A DNA stretch of 64,000 bases from Selenomonadales bacterium. Lineage in GTDB: Bacteria > Bacillota > Negativicutes > Sporomusales > UBA7701. Positions 9,069-18,809 of the stretch are shown piece by piece (the stretch's first letter is position 1; each line of letters begins with the position of its first letter). A program made the position numbers and the translations under genes. The notes under the pieces are model-generated. The model was given only the letters and a program-made list of their open reading frames with translations. It ran no database searches and was not told the origin of the DNA. The DNA is taken from positions 47,859 through 111,858 of the forward strand of contig JARKNV010000016.1 in NCBI GenBank assembly GCA_029976065.1. The letters are read 5' to 3'.

Positions 9069-11508
9069 GATTACCAGTTTATCAAAAGGACTAATCAGAA
9101 CCATTTATGCTGGAGAATGGGAAAGACAAAATAGACGCCTCGCCGATGATCTAAAATGGATAGTCAAAAACATGGATTCTGTAGAGGCAATTATTGAGCT
9201 GCCACCTGATGAATGGCCAAACAGAAAGACTTTTCCAAAAATAATCATGTTATTAGCTATCCATTATCATATTCCCATCAAGCCAGATACTGCAGCCCGG
9301 TTGCATTTGTTCAAAGCAAAAGAAATATGTCTTTTATTTGAGCTGATAAGTGACAAAGATGTAGCGTTGATAGAAAGAACGATAAAAGAAAAGCATCAGA
9401 CCGACTGTTATGTTTTGGTTCTTAAAGCCATTATGGTTCTCGGCCTGAAAAATTTCTCGGAAATCACATTCGCGCATATAGAGCAATTAAGAATACAGAT
9501 GAAAGGCATCATCGGACGTATTGAATATATCCTGTTTGCCCGAGCGGAAGAGAATCACGTGCCATATTTGGAGTTTCTAGATTTCGCAATGACTATATAT
9601 TCTTTCAACATTAGAATGATAATGTGTTTGTACAGATCCGTTTTACGGCAATACCCAAAACATGAAGATTTCATTCTTAGCGCATCTCAAGCTGACATTT
9701 TGGGAAAACACTCATGCTTCATTTTTTGGGCACGATATCACATGCGTCCGCTTGCTGGGAGGCAGTTTCCAGTCTTATTAGGAATACATAACGCTCCTCA
9801 AATATTGCAATACTTTAAGATGGCTGATTCCCCTTTTTTTGAAGTAGCGGCAAATAAGCTTAAAGGTTCAAGTAAACGGATAGAAGGATTTTATAAATTC
9901 GTTGTGCGGGCTATATTATATTTCGGTGCCAAGAATGTTTATGATTTAGCTGAAATTAATTTGAGAGATTCTCAAATGGACAAGTATCAATCTAATAACG
10001 AAAGTTATGAAGTTATTCTTTATAAAATTTTGCAGTCAATTACTAAAAAGGAAATTAAGTATCTTAGAAACTTGAAAATGTTTGGATATAATCAAAAGCA
10101 GCAACCGCAATTGACTACACCCAGTGACCCCTTAATAGAACAATTCATAAATGTTAAATATAAAGATTGGACGAGAAATAAAGCAGCTGTGTTATTAAGT
10201 CTAAAGATTTTTGAGGAATGGAGTAGATATAAATATAATTTCTTCGGTATCGAGAATATTCCTGACACCGTTATACTCGAGTACAAGGAGTATTTGAAGG
10301 TACAAGAGTGTAGTCAGAGGGTCAAAAATTTGAGATATAACGTGGCCTGCATGTTTTTGAAGTGGTACAAGAAAGGACATCCCAATTCTAAGTTAATTAT
10401 TCCCAAGAACTACACGCGCGAGTTCGTTGGTTTGGCTGTGCCAAGAATGTTTAATAATCGTGAACATGCAACAAAAATTCTTCGTGAAGCATTCAAATAC
10501 GAACCGAAAGATGAGTATAGATACTTAGCAAAACAGGCGATAATAATTGGCTTTGCCACTGGGATTAGGATAAGTGAAATCATTTGGTTAGGACCCGATT
10601 GTTACGTAGAAGGAGAAATTTTTGTACAAGTTAGAGAGAAACAAAATCAAGTTAACAAACCTGCATCAGTCTATCCCTACGGTATTCCAGTCCTTCAGGA
10701 GCTCATTCATAGATTTGGATTAAGAACGAAATTCCAATGTTTTAATGAAAAGAAGAATCAACACTTCTATATTCTTTTCGAGATTGAACAACGCCCGTTA
10801 GAGCATCGCTACATTTACGAAGTTATGAGAGAGCTAATTACTAATGCGGGGCTGAGCGATGATTTGGGTAATGCTGTACACTATAAAAACATAAAAATGC
10901 ATGCCGCCAGGCATCAAAAGCTTTCAGATATATACGAAATAAGCGATTGCAGTCTCACCGCAACCAAAATGGAAAGTGGTCATAGAAGTATCGAGATGTT
11001 AGAGGTATATACCCAGCAACAGCGTAACAAAATGATGCGAGAAATTGCTCAGGCTCTTGAACGCGGGCGTATTACCGGTAAAGGTGCCAGGATCGTGGAA
11101 GCTTTCTATTCGAGTACGATTTCACCAAATCGATTTACTGAAGTTCTTGCGAAAATGAATATTGCGGAGCATAAGTCAATAAATAGCTTAATGATAAAGG
11201 ATTTGGGGTTTGGTTTCTGTATTGATAGTCAATGCTCCGCAGGGATATGTGTATCGTGTGATTGGTACTTTGCCTGTACAGAAAACATTCCGGACTTAAT
11301 AAAACTGTATAAAAATAATCAAATACTTCTGGCTCTTTCGCTTGAACAAAGCTCAATAAATAAGGACAGTAGCGTAAATCTTGAAGTATTAACACTATCA
11401 CTGTTATATGCCCGTAAATGGCTCGTTGACCTTGGGGTAAATGAAGATTCACTTGAAAATTTAAGTGCTGAATCTGGAGATGAAAATGGATGCGGGATTG
11501 ATACTTAA
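9040..11508 (+). CDS. Tyrosine recombinase 2 (long, TnpB-like)
   Basis: The 822-residue protein has a C-terminal integrase domain with TGIRISEI (catalytic Arg), MHAARHQKLSD (His/Arg) and ESGHRSIEMLEVYTQ (His and nucleophile Tyr). A cysteine-rich tail follows (C-x5-C-x4-C-x2-C-x5-C, around CSAGICVSC), probably metal binding. The first half has no motif I recognise. The frame stays open to 8941, but ATG at 9040 is preferred: it gives a 29-nt overlap with gene 1, and a weak GGAG lies upstream. It overlaps gene 3 as well, indicating coupled translation. Confidence 0.85.
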   Translation: MIPVHIALNKITSLSKGLIRTIYAGEWERQNRRLADDLKWIVKNMDSVEAIIELPPDEWPNRKTFPKIIMLLAIHYHIPIKPDTAARLHLFKAKEICLLFELISDKDVALIERTIKEKHQTDCYVLVLKAIMVLGLKNFSEITFAHIEQLRIQMKGIIGRIEYILFARAEENHVPYLEFLDFAMTIYSFNIRMIMCLYRSVLRQYPKHEDFILSASQADILGKHSCFIFWARYHMRPLAGRQFPVLLGIHNAPQILQYFKMADSPFFEVAANKLKGSSKRIEGFYKFVVRAILYFGAKNVYDLAEINLRDSQMDKYQSNNESYEVILYKILQSITKKEIKYLRNLKMFGYNQKQQPQLTTPSDPLIEQFINVKYKDWTRNKAAVLLSLKIFEEWSRYKYNFFGIENIPDTVILEYKEYLKVQECSQRVKNLRYNVACMFLKWYKKGHPNSKLIIPKNYTREFVGLAVPRMFNNREHATKILREAFKYEPKDEYRYLAKQAIIIGFATGIRISEIIWLGPDCYVEGEIFVQVREKQNQVNKPASVYPYGIPVLQELIHRFGLRTKFQCFNEKKNQHFYILFEIEQRPLEHRYIYEVMRELITNAGLSDDLGNAVHYKNIKMHAARHQKLSDIYEISDCSLTATKMESGHRSIEMLEVYTQQQRNKMMREIAQALERGRITGKGARIVEAFYSSTISPNRFTEVLAKMNIAEHKSINSLMIKDLGFGFCIDSQCSAGICVSCDWYFACTENIPDLIKLYKNNQILLALSLEQSSINKDSSVNLEVLTLSLLYARKWLVDLGVNEDSLENLSAESGDENGCGIDT

Positions 11509-13507
11509 AAAGCAAGCACAAAATGAATTTTATTCTCTGGATTATTATGAAGAAGTAGCGAATTTCGTTTTAAGAAGCGTTAATTCTGGACGCAAACGTA
11601 TTTATATAAACAAAACAACATTTTTCCGCCAACTGTCCTCAATAATTTCGGGAAAAATTGAAATGCAGGCTCCTCATGAAGAATTTCTCAAACGGAACAG
11701 AAACTTGTATTATACTGGCATAGTTTTGCATCTTACCGGACACACAACACTTTCCCAAGAGTATTTAAACCAACATGAGCCTTTGCCAAAACAGTACTCT
11801 GGCGAAGAAGCGGCAGAATATCTTAGCATTGGAAAAATGCTTCATTATTCCAATACAGTTATAATACAGTCTCTTCGGGCACTGAACAAAGTGCTTCTCT
11901 GGGAACGAATTTCACTCAAAGATATTAGCATTGATAAAATTATTGCTATCCCGGATTTTAATAAATGTATTCTTAACATTTTGACTGGAATGGGGATAAT
12001 TCAGCGAATTCCTGCAAATACGAGTGTTATAGATTTTTCCTCTATCTTAATTTGTTCTCCGGAATTGGAAGAATTATATCTAGAATATCTGGGAAAAATT
12101 AGCGGCGATATTGAAGGGACAAAACGGAAAAAGGAAAAGGGCGCTCGATTCTTATTAGACTTTTTGGCGCTGCAAAATGTTACGAATATTAAACAGATTG
12201 ATGTAAGTCACATTATCAACTTTATTAATTGGCTGAAAGACAAAGCGCCCGCTAAGTTTGGAAGTTCACGCTCAAGCGAAACTATTATTACTGATATATC
12301 CCGATTAAAATCGTTTTTGACTTTTATGGACGAAAAGCAATTACTTTCCGAAAGCTTGAGAGAGTTTATCCTTGATCCCAATGAAGGTCTAGACAGTTTT
12401 CGGCAAAAAAAAATAGACAAGCGCCATAAACCGATACCAAAAAGCGAAATTGAAAGAATCGAACGTATGCTGTATGAGATGGATGAAACCGGAGAGAATT
12501 GGCTTGTGAAGAGAGCCCTAATACTCGCATATTTATCTGCTGGCCGGCCATCTGAGATTCTTTCCCTCTGGTTGGATTGTATTCGCGGCACTCCAGAAGT
12601 ACCCTTGTTATATTTTCACCGAGGAAAGCATTTTACTGAAAGATACGTTCCGATGACCGAAGAAATGTCGAGAATTGTACAAGAAGTATTAAACAACGGC
12701 CTATTAAGACTACCAATAGAAATCGAATACGACAATTATTCCGTGAAGAGGCTTTTCGGTTACCGGGGGAACATCCCGACGAATGCCCATCTAAATAGAG
12801 TGTTTAATAGACTACAACTATCTGCTTCGCCACCTCTTGTTAGCTCTCGGGGGCAGGGGAAATATAGTATTTACGTCCTTCGCAGGATAAGGATTACAAA
12901 ATGGCTCGAAGCTGGCATTCCGGAGACCGAGGTGGCCCAAATGGCGGGACACTTTTCCGGTGTCGATAATCACAATGCGTATTTGGTAGGAGCCGAAACG
13001 CGAAAGATTAATTGCATGAGGGCTTATAACAAATTCTATAAGGAACAATTGAATCCCTCGGAAGAGAATAGTTATGGGGACAAGCCTCTTGAAACCGTTT
13101 TTTCTGCAGAGAATTTTATAGCGGAATTAGCTGCTGTTGCCGAAAGAATTGAAAACACAGGACTACGAAACGTATTGATGGAAGAAGTGATGCTGAGGCA
13201 ACCGGAAGTTTTACTTCCCGTCCCCTGTGGATTCTGTATGTATGGATCTGAATCACCTTCCTGTAACCTTATAGATAAATGCCTATCATGCAAAAAAATA
13301 CTAATAGATTTGGAACAAGTGAGGCAGTGGGCTGAACGGCTGTATAAGATAAGAAAGCGTCAGGAAAAAAAGGGAATGGCAGTATTTTTGAGTAAAACCG
13401 ATGTTATCTTATCACGGCTAAAAGCACTATGCATTACGAAACTAAGCATGACTCTTAAAGAGATTTCGGAGCAGTTCAAGGAAATAAAAGTCAAGTGTGA
13501 AAACTAG
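11486..13507 (+). CDS. Tyrosine recombinase 3 (TnpB-like)
   Basis: This 673-residue recombinase has an integrase catalytic core: SAGRPSEILSLW (Arg), LRRIRITKWLEAG (second Arg), MAGHFSG and the Tyr in NHNAYLVG. The segment usually written HxxR lacks its His here (YVLRRIR). A cysteine cluster near the C terminus (CGFCMYG...CNLIDKCLSC) is probably zinc binding, as in gene 2. GGAG sits 6 nt before ATG 11486, which I prefer over the in-frame GTG at 11465. It overlaps gene 2 by 23 nt. Confidence 0.85.
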   Translation: MDAGLILKKQAQNEFYSLDYYEEVANFVLRSVNSGRKRIYINKTTFFRQLSSIISGKIEMQAPHEEFLKRNRNLYYTGIVLHLTGHTTLSQEYLNQHEPLPKQYSGEEAAEYLSIGKMLHYSNTVIIQSLRALNKVLLWERISLKDISIDKIIAIPDFNKCILNILTGMGIIQRIPANTSVIDFSSILICSPELEELYLEYLGKISGDIEGTKRKKEKGARFLLDFLALQNVTNIKQIDVSHIINFINWLKDKAPAKFGSSRSSETIITDISRLKSFLTFMDEKQLLSESLREFILDPNEGLDSFRQKKIDKRHKPIPKSEIERIERMLYEMDETGENWLVKRALILAYLSAGRPSEILSLWLDCIRGTPEVPLLYFHRGKHFTERYVPMTEEMSRIVQEVLNNGLLRLPIEIEYDNYSVKRLFGYRGNIPTNAHLNRVFNRLQLSASPPLVSSRGQGKYSIYVLRRIRITKWLEAGIPETEVAQMAGHFSGVDNHNAYLVGAETRKINCMRAYNKFYKEQLNPSEENSYGDKPLETVFSAENFIAELAAVAERIENTGLRNVLMEEVMLRQPEVLLPVPCGFCMYGSESPSCNLIDKCLSCKKILIDLEQVRQWAERLYKIRKRQEKKGMAVFLSKTDVILSRLKALCITKLSMTLKEISEQFKEIKVKCEN

Positions 13508-13516
13508 AAGGCGAGT

Positions 13517-13924
13517 GTGGTCCTAATGAGTAAAAGAAGAATAGTAATAGAGCAGCCCCGAAGAGGCCAAGCCGGCGCACAGGCATTACGTCGCCATAAG
13601 CAGGAAGTTGTTGCCGAAAATAAGCGGAAGGTGCTCGAAGGGTTAAAGCGTCTTAAGGATCAGGGAATACCGTTAGTTGTGGAGGAATTTGCTCGCAACA
13701 TAGAGTTGTCGATATCAACCCTCAACAGACCACCATATTCATTTCTAATAAAGCAATATCGAGATGACGAAAGAACATGGTTGGCACCAAATACTGCCCA
13801 TACTATTGCGGAACTTACGGCAAAGTTACGCAAAGCTGAGGAAGATCGTAAAATAGCTGAAGAGAAATATCTGCGATTAAAAAAAGAAATTACCTCGTTC
13901 CATAGGTTATTTGACCAGTTATAA
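13517..13924 (+). CDS. TnpC-like transposition helper
   Basis: A 135-residue basic protein directly follows the three recombinases. The N-terminal half is helix-turn-helix-like (VEEFARNIELSISTLNRPPY) and the C-terminal third is a predicted coiled coil rich in Lys and Glu (AELTAKLRKAEEDRKIAEEK). Size, position and layout match TnpC of Tn554, which is known to help set integration frequency and orientation. GTG at 13517 has AGAAGG 5 nt upstream; ATG at 13526 is an alternative. Confidence 0.7.
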   Translation: MVLMSKRRIVIEQPRRGQAGAQALRRHKQEVVAENKRKVLEGLKRLKDQGIPLVVEEFARNIELSISTLNRPPYSFLIKQYRDDERTWLAPNTAHTIAELTAKLRKAEEDRKIAEEKYLRLKKEITSFHRLFDQL

Positions 13925-14002
13925 TAATGCGCTATTTCTTTCGTTTCCGATCTGCAATTTTTTGTTACGAGACCTAGCCCCCAATTAAATTTCTCCATAA
14001 AG

Positions 14003-14038
14003 AAAAAGTAGACTGGAATATTCCAGCCTACTTTTTTT
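14003..14038. terminator. Bidirectional terminator between recombinase operon and XRE gene
   Basis: AAAAAGTAG-A-CTGGAAT pairs with ATTCCAG-C-CTACTTTTT, a 16-bp stem with one mismatch and flanking A and T runs. It serves both the TnpC-like gene and the converging XRE gene. Confidence 0.88.
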
Positions 14039-14282
14039 GCTCAGATTCAAACAGCAGGTTTGATGGTTCCATATCTAATCCTTTAGCTATCAAAAATAGA
14101 ACTTCGAGAGAAAATGACTTGTAGCTTTGGGCCGCTTCAATCTTAGAAAGATAACTTTTACTTATTCCAATTTTATCTGCAAAAAAATCTTGTGTCCAAC
14201 CACGTTTAGTTCTATAAAACGCGATCCGGCGGCCGATAGCCCGGTATCGCTCAGTAAACTCGCCCTTGGCCAAATGGCTCAC
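14028..14282 (-). CDS. XRE-family transcriptional regulator
   Basis: An 84-residue helix-turn-helix protein (HTH_3/Cro-CI type) has the DNA-binding core IGRRIAFYRTKRGWTQDFFADKIGISKSYLSKIEAAQ at about residues 17-53. It probably controls a divergent promoter. The perfect palindrome at 14316-14338 lies just beyond its start and is a good candidate operator. The gene separates the recombination module from the defence module, so it could regulate either. Confidence 0.85.
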   Translation of the reverse strand: MSHLAKGEFTERYRAIGRRIAFYRTKRGWTQDFFADKIGISKSYLSKIEAAQSYKSFSLEVLFLIAKGLDMEPSNLLFESEQKK

Positions 14283-14315
14283 CTCAATATAATTGTAGAG
14301 CCATTATGACAAGCC

Positions 14316-14338
14316 ATGTTGCACCTATGGTGCAACAT
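14316..14338. promoter_or_regulatory. Perfect palindrome, candidate XRE operator
   Basis: ATGTTGCACC-TAT-GGTGCAACAT is a perfect 23-bp dyad, 34 bp upstream of the divergent XRE start. Its size and symmetry fit a dimeric HTH repressor site. It argues that this stretch is control DNA rather than coding. Confidence 0.65.
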
Positions 14339-14479
14339 GTGGTATATTCATTGTGTTATTTGCTTTCCCAGAAGTGGTGGGATAAAGATATCTTTCAAAT
14401 GGGAAGGAAATATTTTGATAAGAGTTTGCCCCGGATCGATGTAGCTTTTAGAGTTAGACATAGCAGAGGAGGGGCATTA

Positions 14480-14764
14480 ATGTGGCTAGTTGATGCTTTG
14501 GTCCAGGAGTACGTCAGAGCAGGCGTAAAAATTGAGGCCTATGAAAAAAAACTTGATGATAGTAACATAGATGAATACATTAGAAGGGAATTCAGGGGGT
14601 TTCTGGTATTCCTATACCGGCAGCGCAGGTTAATTGAAAAAGCTTTGGCGGTCAATGGGTACGACCTCGAAAAGTCATTGCTAGAGAGGACGGCCGAAGA
14701 CGCAATCACCAAGGCTTACAGGGATGGATTTGTCACGCCCCATGGCGATGTTGATAAAGAATGA
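14480..14764 (+). CDS. Hypothetical protein, divergent from XRE regulator
   Basis: A 94-residue charged, helical protein of unknown function. ATG 14480 has a very strong SD (GAGGAGGGG, 5 nt away). The frame is open upstream to 14306 (152 residues), but that longer version would encode the operator-like palindrome as protein and has no SD, so the short form is preferred. Nothing recognisable was seen beyond an RREFRGFLVFLYRQRR basic-aromatic segment. It may be a partner or target of the XRE regulator. Confidence 0.45.
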   Translation: MWLVDALVQEYVRAGVKIEAYEKKLDDSNIDEYIRREFRGFLVFLYRQRRLIEKALAVNGYDLEKSLLERTAEDAITKAYRDGFVTPHGDVDKE

Positions 14765-15263
14765 AGTAAAACATAGAAAAGGGCAGATGGATACACCAGA
14801 AGTACGTAGCTTCCTTGGAGGGCTCCGCCCTGGCGCTAGAGGTATTAACGTTTCTACGGGCGGCTGAAAGAGTCAAATACGAAGGAGAGAGAGCAAATAA
14901 TCCCCCCGATGTTGATTGACTCCGAACTATTGGTAGACCTAGTTGTGTAATCGATCCGGATACCCGGGCTTTAATTAGACTGAAAAAAATATACTGGCCG
15001 AGCTAAATTTTTCTTATCCTGACAGGAAATGGTTCGACAATAATAGAAGCTGCACATAGCTACATTTTGTAAGCTGTGGCAGCTTTTGTCGTTTCGCCGA
15101 TATTATGGAATATGGCTTCAGAAAAGGCAGAATGGTTAGTCTTTAGGGGTGAAGGAAAATCTCTGACAAACGGGTGAAATCCAAGGAATCCGCGAACATT
15201 TCGCTAGTAACGAAGGTTACTGGCTACGTATAAACCATCTTATTAATTTGAGAGGGTGAAATC
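14765..15263. other. 499-bp non-coding interval before the Gabija-like locus
   Basis: No convincing gene is seen. It contains a terminator-like hairpin at about 15045-15094 (AAGCTGC-ACA...AAGCTGTGGCAGCTTTT) and a small hairpin AGTAAC-GAAG-GTTACT at 15206-15221 shortly before the nuclease start. It presumably holds the promoter of the defence operon. Confidence 0.5.
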
Positions 15264-17009
15264 GTGAAGCTAAATAGAGTAAAGGTAAATAATTACCGCA
15301 CGCTGGACGGTCTAGAGATCAAACTACATGATTCATGTAATTTCCTTGTTGGCGAAAATAATCTCGGCAAATCTAATTTTTTAGATCTTCTTTATACGAT
15401 TTTTAGTGAATATAAGTTTCGCGAAACTGATTTTCAAGATGAAAATAATCCTATTTTCATAGAAATCACTTTTGCCCTAAATGATGTTGAAATAGGTATA
15501 TTACGTGATTTATTTGATCCACTTGATGACAGCAAGCTAAACTTGATCGTTGAACAAGCCTCTCCTGATGACAACATTGTATTCGTTCATAAGGAAACCA
15601 ATCAAAACATACCGGCATCGGAAGCTAGATGCCTTAATTATATAGGATACGATTCTCTTAGAAATCCTTCCAATGAATTGAGCTTTACTGGTAAAAAAGG
15701 TGTTGCGGCATTTCTTAATTTCCTGGTAAACAATTACCTGGAGACTAACAGTCTTATTAATACCTCCTTTCTTAAGGAAGTGGAACTGGAAAAACTAATT
15801 ACATATCTTAATGGCAAACTCAATAAGGTTAAGCCTCTTAAAGATTTCTCCATAAAAGCGATGATTGATCCCGAACCACAAAATATTCTGACCAAACTAG
15901 TTTTACTATGTGACAGTAATAAGTTGAGTTTGACAGAAGTTGGCTGCAGCGGCGTTCAATTTTCGGCTCTAATTATACTTTCCATCCTGGAAAGAATTCT
16001 GCGTATTAATAAAAGCAAATTAAAAAAGAACATATTAGATGATGGTAACGGTAAAAAACATATACCTGTCGTTCTCGGGGTAGATGAACCCGAAATTCAT
16101 TTGCATCCTTTCATGCAACGCACGCTCATCAAATATTTGATACGAATTATAGATAATAAAGAAGCAGATTTTCTCGAATTACTGAAACACTGTTTTGATA
16201 TAGACGGTTTTATTGGACAAATTATTATGGTTACACACTCCCCACACATGATATTAAATGATTACAAGCAGATTATTAGGCTACATAAAGATGCAACTGG
16301 CAAACTGACTGTAAAAAACGGTTCTCAGATAGCTCTGACTCATGGTCAAGAAAAACATTTGCTAATGAACATGCATTATATAAAAGAGGCTTTTTTTGCC
16401 AGGGGTGTAATTGTTGTCGAGGGGGAGACAGAATTTGGGGCATTACCCTTGTTTTCCGAGAGGATGAGTGTTGATTTTGATAATAAAGGAATCAGTGTTA
16501 TAAAGGCTGGTGGAGCTGAGTCCATCCCTGTTATTATGGAACTACTCGACAAATTTGGAATTAGCACTGTAGGGATTGTGGATAAAGATCAATGTGAACT
16601 AAAACCTGATAAGTATAATGGAATCCCAAATTTATTTATCACTAGTAAATGGGATTTCGAAGAGGAATTAGTACAACATCTACTCACCAAAGATGATTTA
16701 GCCCCACTTCAAAAGATACTTCTCGACTATGACAGTCGAGGAACTGAGCGTACAATAAATCAGAACAAACTTCAGCAGACTCTTAACGATTACGGTTACG
16801 CCTGGCCAAGGGCAGTATCTGATACCAAGTTTTCTGAAGCAACTGATGCGACAGAAATGGCCATCTTATACTTGGCATGGATGGACATCAATAAAGGGGC
16901 CATTCTAGGAAGGACGATAGGCAGTATTCTTGCCGAGGATGAAATACCAGAAGTCTACAAGCAAGCGATAATAAAAATAAGGGATTTGGTGGCTTGCTAT
17001 GATGCTTGA
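15264..17009 (+). CDS. gajA: OLD-family ATP-dependent endonuclease, GajA-like
   Basis: The 581-residue protein has an N-terminal ABC-type ATPase (Walker A GENNLGKS at 30-37, Walker B VVLGVDEPEIHLHP near 271, then MVTHSPHMI). A C-terminal TOPRIM nuclease domain follows (VVEGETEFGALPLF near 384, IVDKDQ near 438). An OLD nuclease overlapped by a UvrD-like helicase gene defines class 2 OLD loci and the Gabija antiphage system; B. cereus GajA is about the same length. In Gabija the complex is known to nick and degrade DNA when nucleotides are depleted. GTG start follows GAGAGGGTG. The gene is AT-rich and carried by the transposon. Confidence 0.82.
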   Translation: MKLNRVKVNNYRTLDGLEIKLHDSCNFLVGENNLGKSNFLDLLYTIFSEYKFRETDFQDENNPIFIEITFALNDVEIGILRDLFDPLDDSKLNLIVEQASPDDNIVFVHKETNQNIPASEARCLNYIGYDSLRNPSNELSFTGKKGVAAFLNFLVNNYLETNSLINTSFLKEVELEKLITYLNGKLNKVKPLKDFSIKAMIDPEPQNILTKLVLLCDSNKLSLTEVGCSGVQFSALIILSILERILRINKSKLKKNILDDGNGKKHIPVVLGVDEPEIHLHPFMQRTLIKYLIRIIDNKEADFLELLKHCFDIDGFIGQIIMVTHSPHMILNDYKQIIRLHKDATGKLTVKNGSQIALTHGQEKHLLMNMHYIKEAFFARGVIVVEGETEFGALPLFSERMSVDFDNKGISVIKAGGAESIPVIMELLDKFGISTVGIVDKDQCELKPDKYNGIPNLFITSKWDFEEELVQHLLTKDDLAPLQKILLDYDSRGTERTINQNKLQQTLNDYGYAWPRAVSDTKFSEATDATEMAILYLAWMDINKGAILGRTIGSILAEDEIPEVYKQAIIKIRDLVACYDA

Positions 17010-18801
17010 TCCATTAGTAACGATAGAGGAAAAAATTGCGATGCTTCACCAGGGAGATGGCTGCCAACTTGAGGCCATATTTTCTGAGAGCCAAAGAATT
17101 CTAATAGAAGCTCCGGCAGGCTATGGTAAGACAAAAACTATGGTAAGCAAGCTTGCATATTTACTCGCAAGTAACAAGGTTCCAAATCCGAAGAGGATAT
17201 TAGCTCTTACTTTTAGTGTAAACGGTGCATACAAAATAAAAAAAGATGTTGCGGAACAAATTCCGCTTTTGCTTAATGGGCATAGTGGTTATAGTCCGCT
17301 TAAGGTAGGAGAAAAAATAACAGTTTCGAACTATCACGGATTCTCCAGAAGAATACTAAGGCTTTATGGCTATCTTCTTCATCCAGCACTACGTTCAATT
17401 GATAGCTTCAAAGTTGTTGATGATTCGCAGGCCAAGAGTATTCATGAATTGAAACTCGGCGTCAATCTAGATGAAGCATTAACGCTTGTTAAATTTAATG
17501 AGGCTGTACGAAATATAAATGTTGAATATGCAAATAAATCATTTAGGAAATATGCTGATATTGTTCTACGGTATCTGGTTCCTAATCAGCACATCACATA
17601 TGACGCAATTCTTGTATTAACTATTATTTTATTTAGAAGTTTCCCTAAGATTCTCTTGTTTTATCAGAAATATTATACTGTAATAATTGTTGATGAATTC
17701 CAAGATACGAATGTATTAAGTTGGGCGTTACTTCGTTTATTATTTAATGATAATTGCAAAGTTGTACTTATGGGCGATTCCCTTCAAAGAATTTATGGGT
17801 TCATCGGCGCCTTACCAAAACTATTAGAAACTGCAGAACAAAAATACGGAATGGAAAAAATCACTTTAGAGAAGAACTACAGGTTTAAGGATAATCTAAG
17901 CATGTTGAAATTAGACAAGAATATAAGACTCAACGCAGAAAATCCGTTTAATCCACAGATTGCTGAAAACGCCGAGATTAACTTATTCGTATTAGACAAT
18001 CAGGAAGAGGAAGCCGGATGGGTTGCCTCCAAGATCGAAGATTTGCGAAGCCAAGACTCTGAATCCCAAATAGCTGTCCTGTTTAGAGCACGTGCTGGTA
18101 ACGCCGATATTGTTGTCTCAGAACTGAGGGCCCGTGGCATCGATTTCTTTTACGGTTTATTTACAGATGAAGAGCCCGACTATGTTTTTTTTCATCTAAA
18201 GTGTTTAGAAGAATTTAATGCGCTTATCCAAGATGGCAAGAGAGTAACAAAACGGCTTGCTGATAGACTGATAAAAAACATAGAAAATCAATTTAAAGCA
18301 TATAAAGGTAATAAAGAGACGTTTTCTTCTTTGACGCAGTTACTAAAAATATTTCTCGACCGGGTTATTACAGAGTATGGTTTTCTCGAACCAGAGGAAC
18401 AAGTGTCTTTTGTCAGGGATATGCTGCAAAGTAGGGCGCTTAAACAGAATATGGAGTATATATCAAGTAACGTGCTTTTATCTACCGTGCATGCAGCTAA
18501 AGGGTTAGAATGGAGCTATGTTATACTGGCTGATATGGAGCAATGCTGCTTTCCTACTTATATGGGCCTTTGTAGCAAATGCCAGACCCGGGATGTTGTT
18601 GACGGCTTTTGCAAATTTAAGTTATCGGTGGATAGAGAGGCGGAGTTTCTTGATGAGTTGAGCGTTTTTTACGTAGGGGTTACCCGAGCCAAAAAACAGG
18701 TTTTCTTTTCAGCTAGCATGGAAAGGGTCAATTGGAAGGGAGATCGTTTCCCAACAGTAATTAGTTGTTTCTTGGGATTAAAGGGCATTTCAGTCTGTTG
18801 A
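16999..18801 (+). CDS. gajB: UvrD/Rep-type helicase, GajB-like
   Basis: A 600-residue SF1A helicase: Walker A APAGYGKT (about 38-45), Walker B IIVDEFQDT (about 229-237), GDSLQRIYGF, STVHAAKGLEW (about 495) and GVTRAKK (about 560). It overlaps the nuclease gene by 11 nt, so the two are translated together, as in Gabija. It is about 100 residues longer than the B. cereus GajB I know of. It has an extra cysteine cluster (CCFPTYMGLCSKC...C) just before the last helicase motif, possibly a metal site. The likely role is sensing DNA ends or nucleotides and activating the nuclease. Confidence 0.82.
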   Translation: MMLDPLVTIEEKIAMLHQGDGCQLEAIFSESQRILIEAPAGYGKTKTMVSKLAYLLASNKVPNPKRILALTFSVNGAYKIKKDVAEQIPLLLNGHSGYSPLKVGEKITVSNYHGFSRRILRLYGYLLHPALRSIDSFKVVDDSQAKSIHELKLGVNLDEALTLVKFNEAVRNINVEYANKSFRKYADIVLRYLVPNQHITYDAILVLTIILFRSFPKILLFYQKYYTVIIVDEFQDTNVLSWALLRLLFNDNCKVVLMGDSLQRIYGFIGALPKLLETAEQKYGMEKITLEKNYRFKDNLSMLKLDKNIRLNAENPFNPQIAENAEINLFVLDNQEEEAGWVASKIEDLRSQDSESQIAVLFRARAGNADIVVSELRARGIDFFYGLFTDEEPDYVFFHLKCLEEFNALIQDGKRVTKRLADRLIKNIENQFKAYKGNKETFSSLTQLLKIFLDRVITEYGFLEPEEQVSFVRDMLQSRALKQNMEYISSNVLLSTVHAAKGLEWSYVILADMEQCCFPTYMGLCSKCQTRDVVDGFCKFKLSVDREAEFLDELSVFYVGVTRAKKQVFFSASMERVNWKGDRFPTVISCFLGLKGISVC

Positions 18802-18809
18802 GGTAAAAT

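Noticed and set aside
14765..15263. Retron or other RNA component of the defence locus
   Set aside because: Hairpins exist but no reverse transcriptase gene and no recognisable msr/msd structure are nearby.
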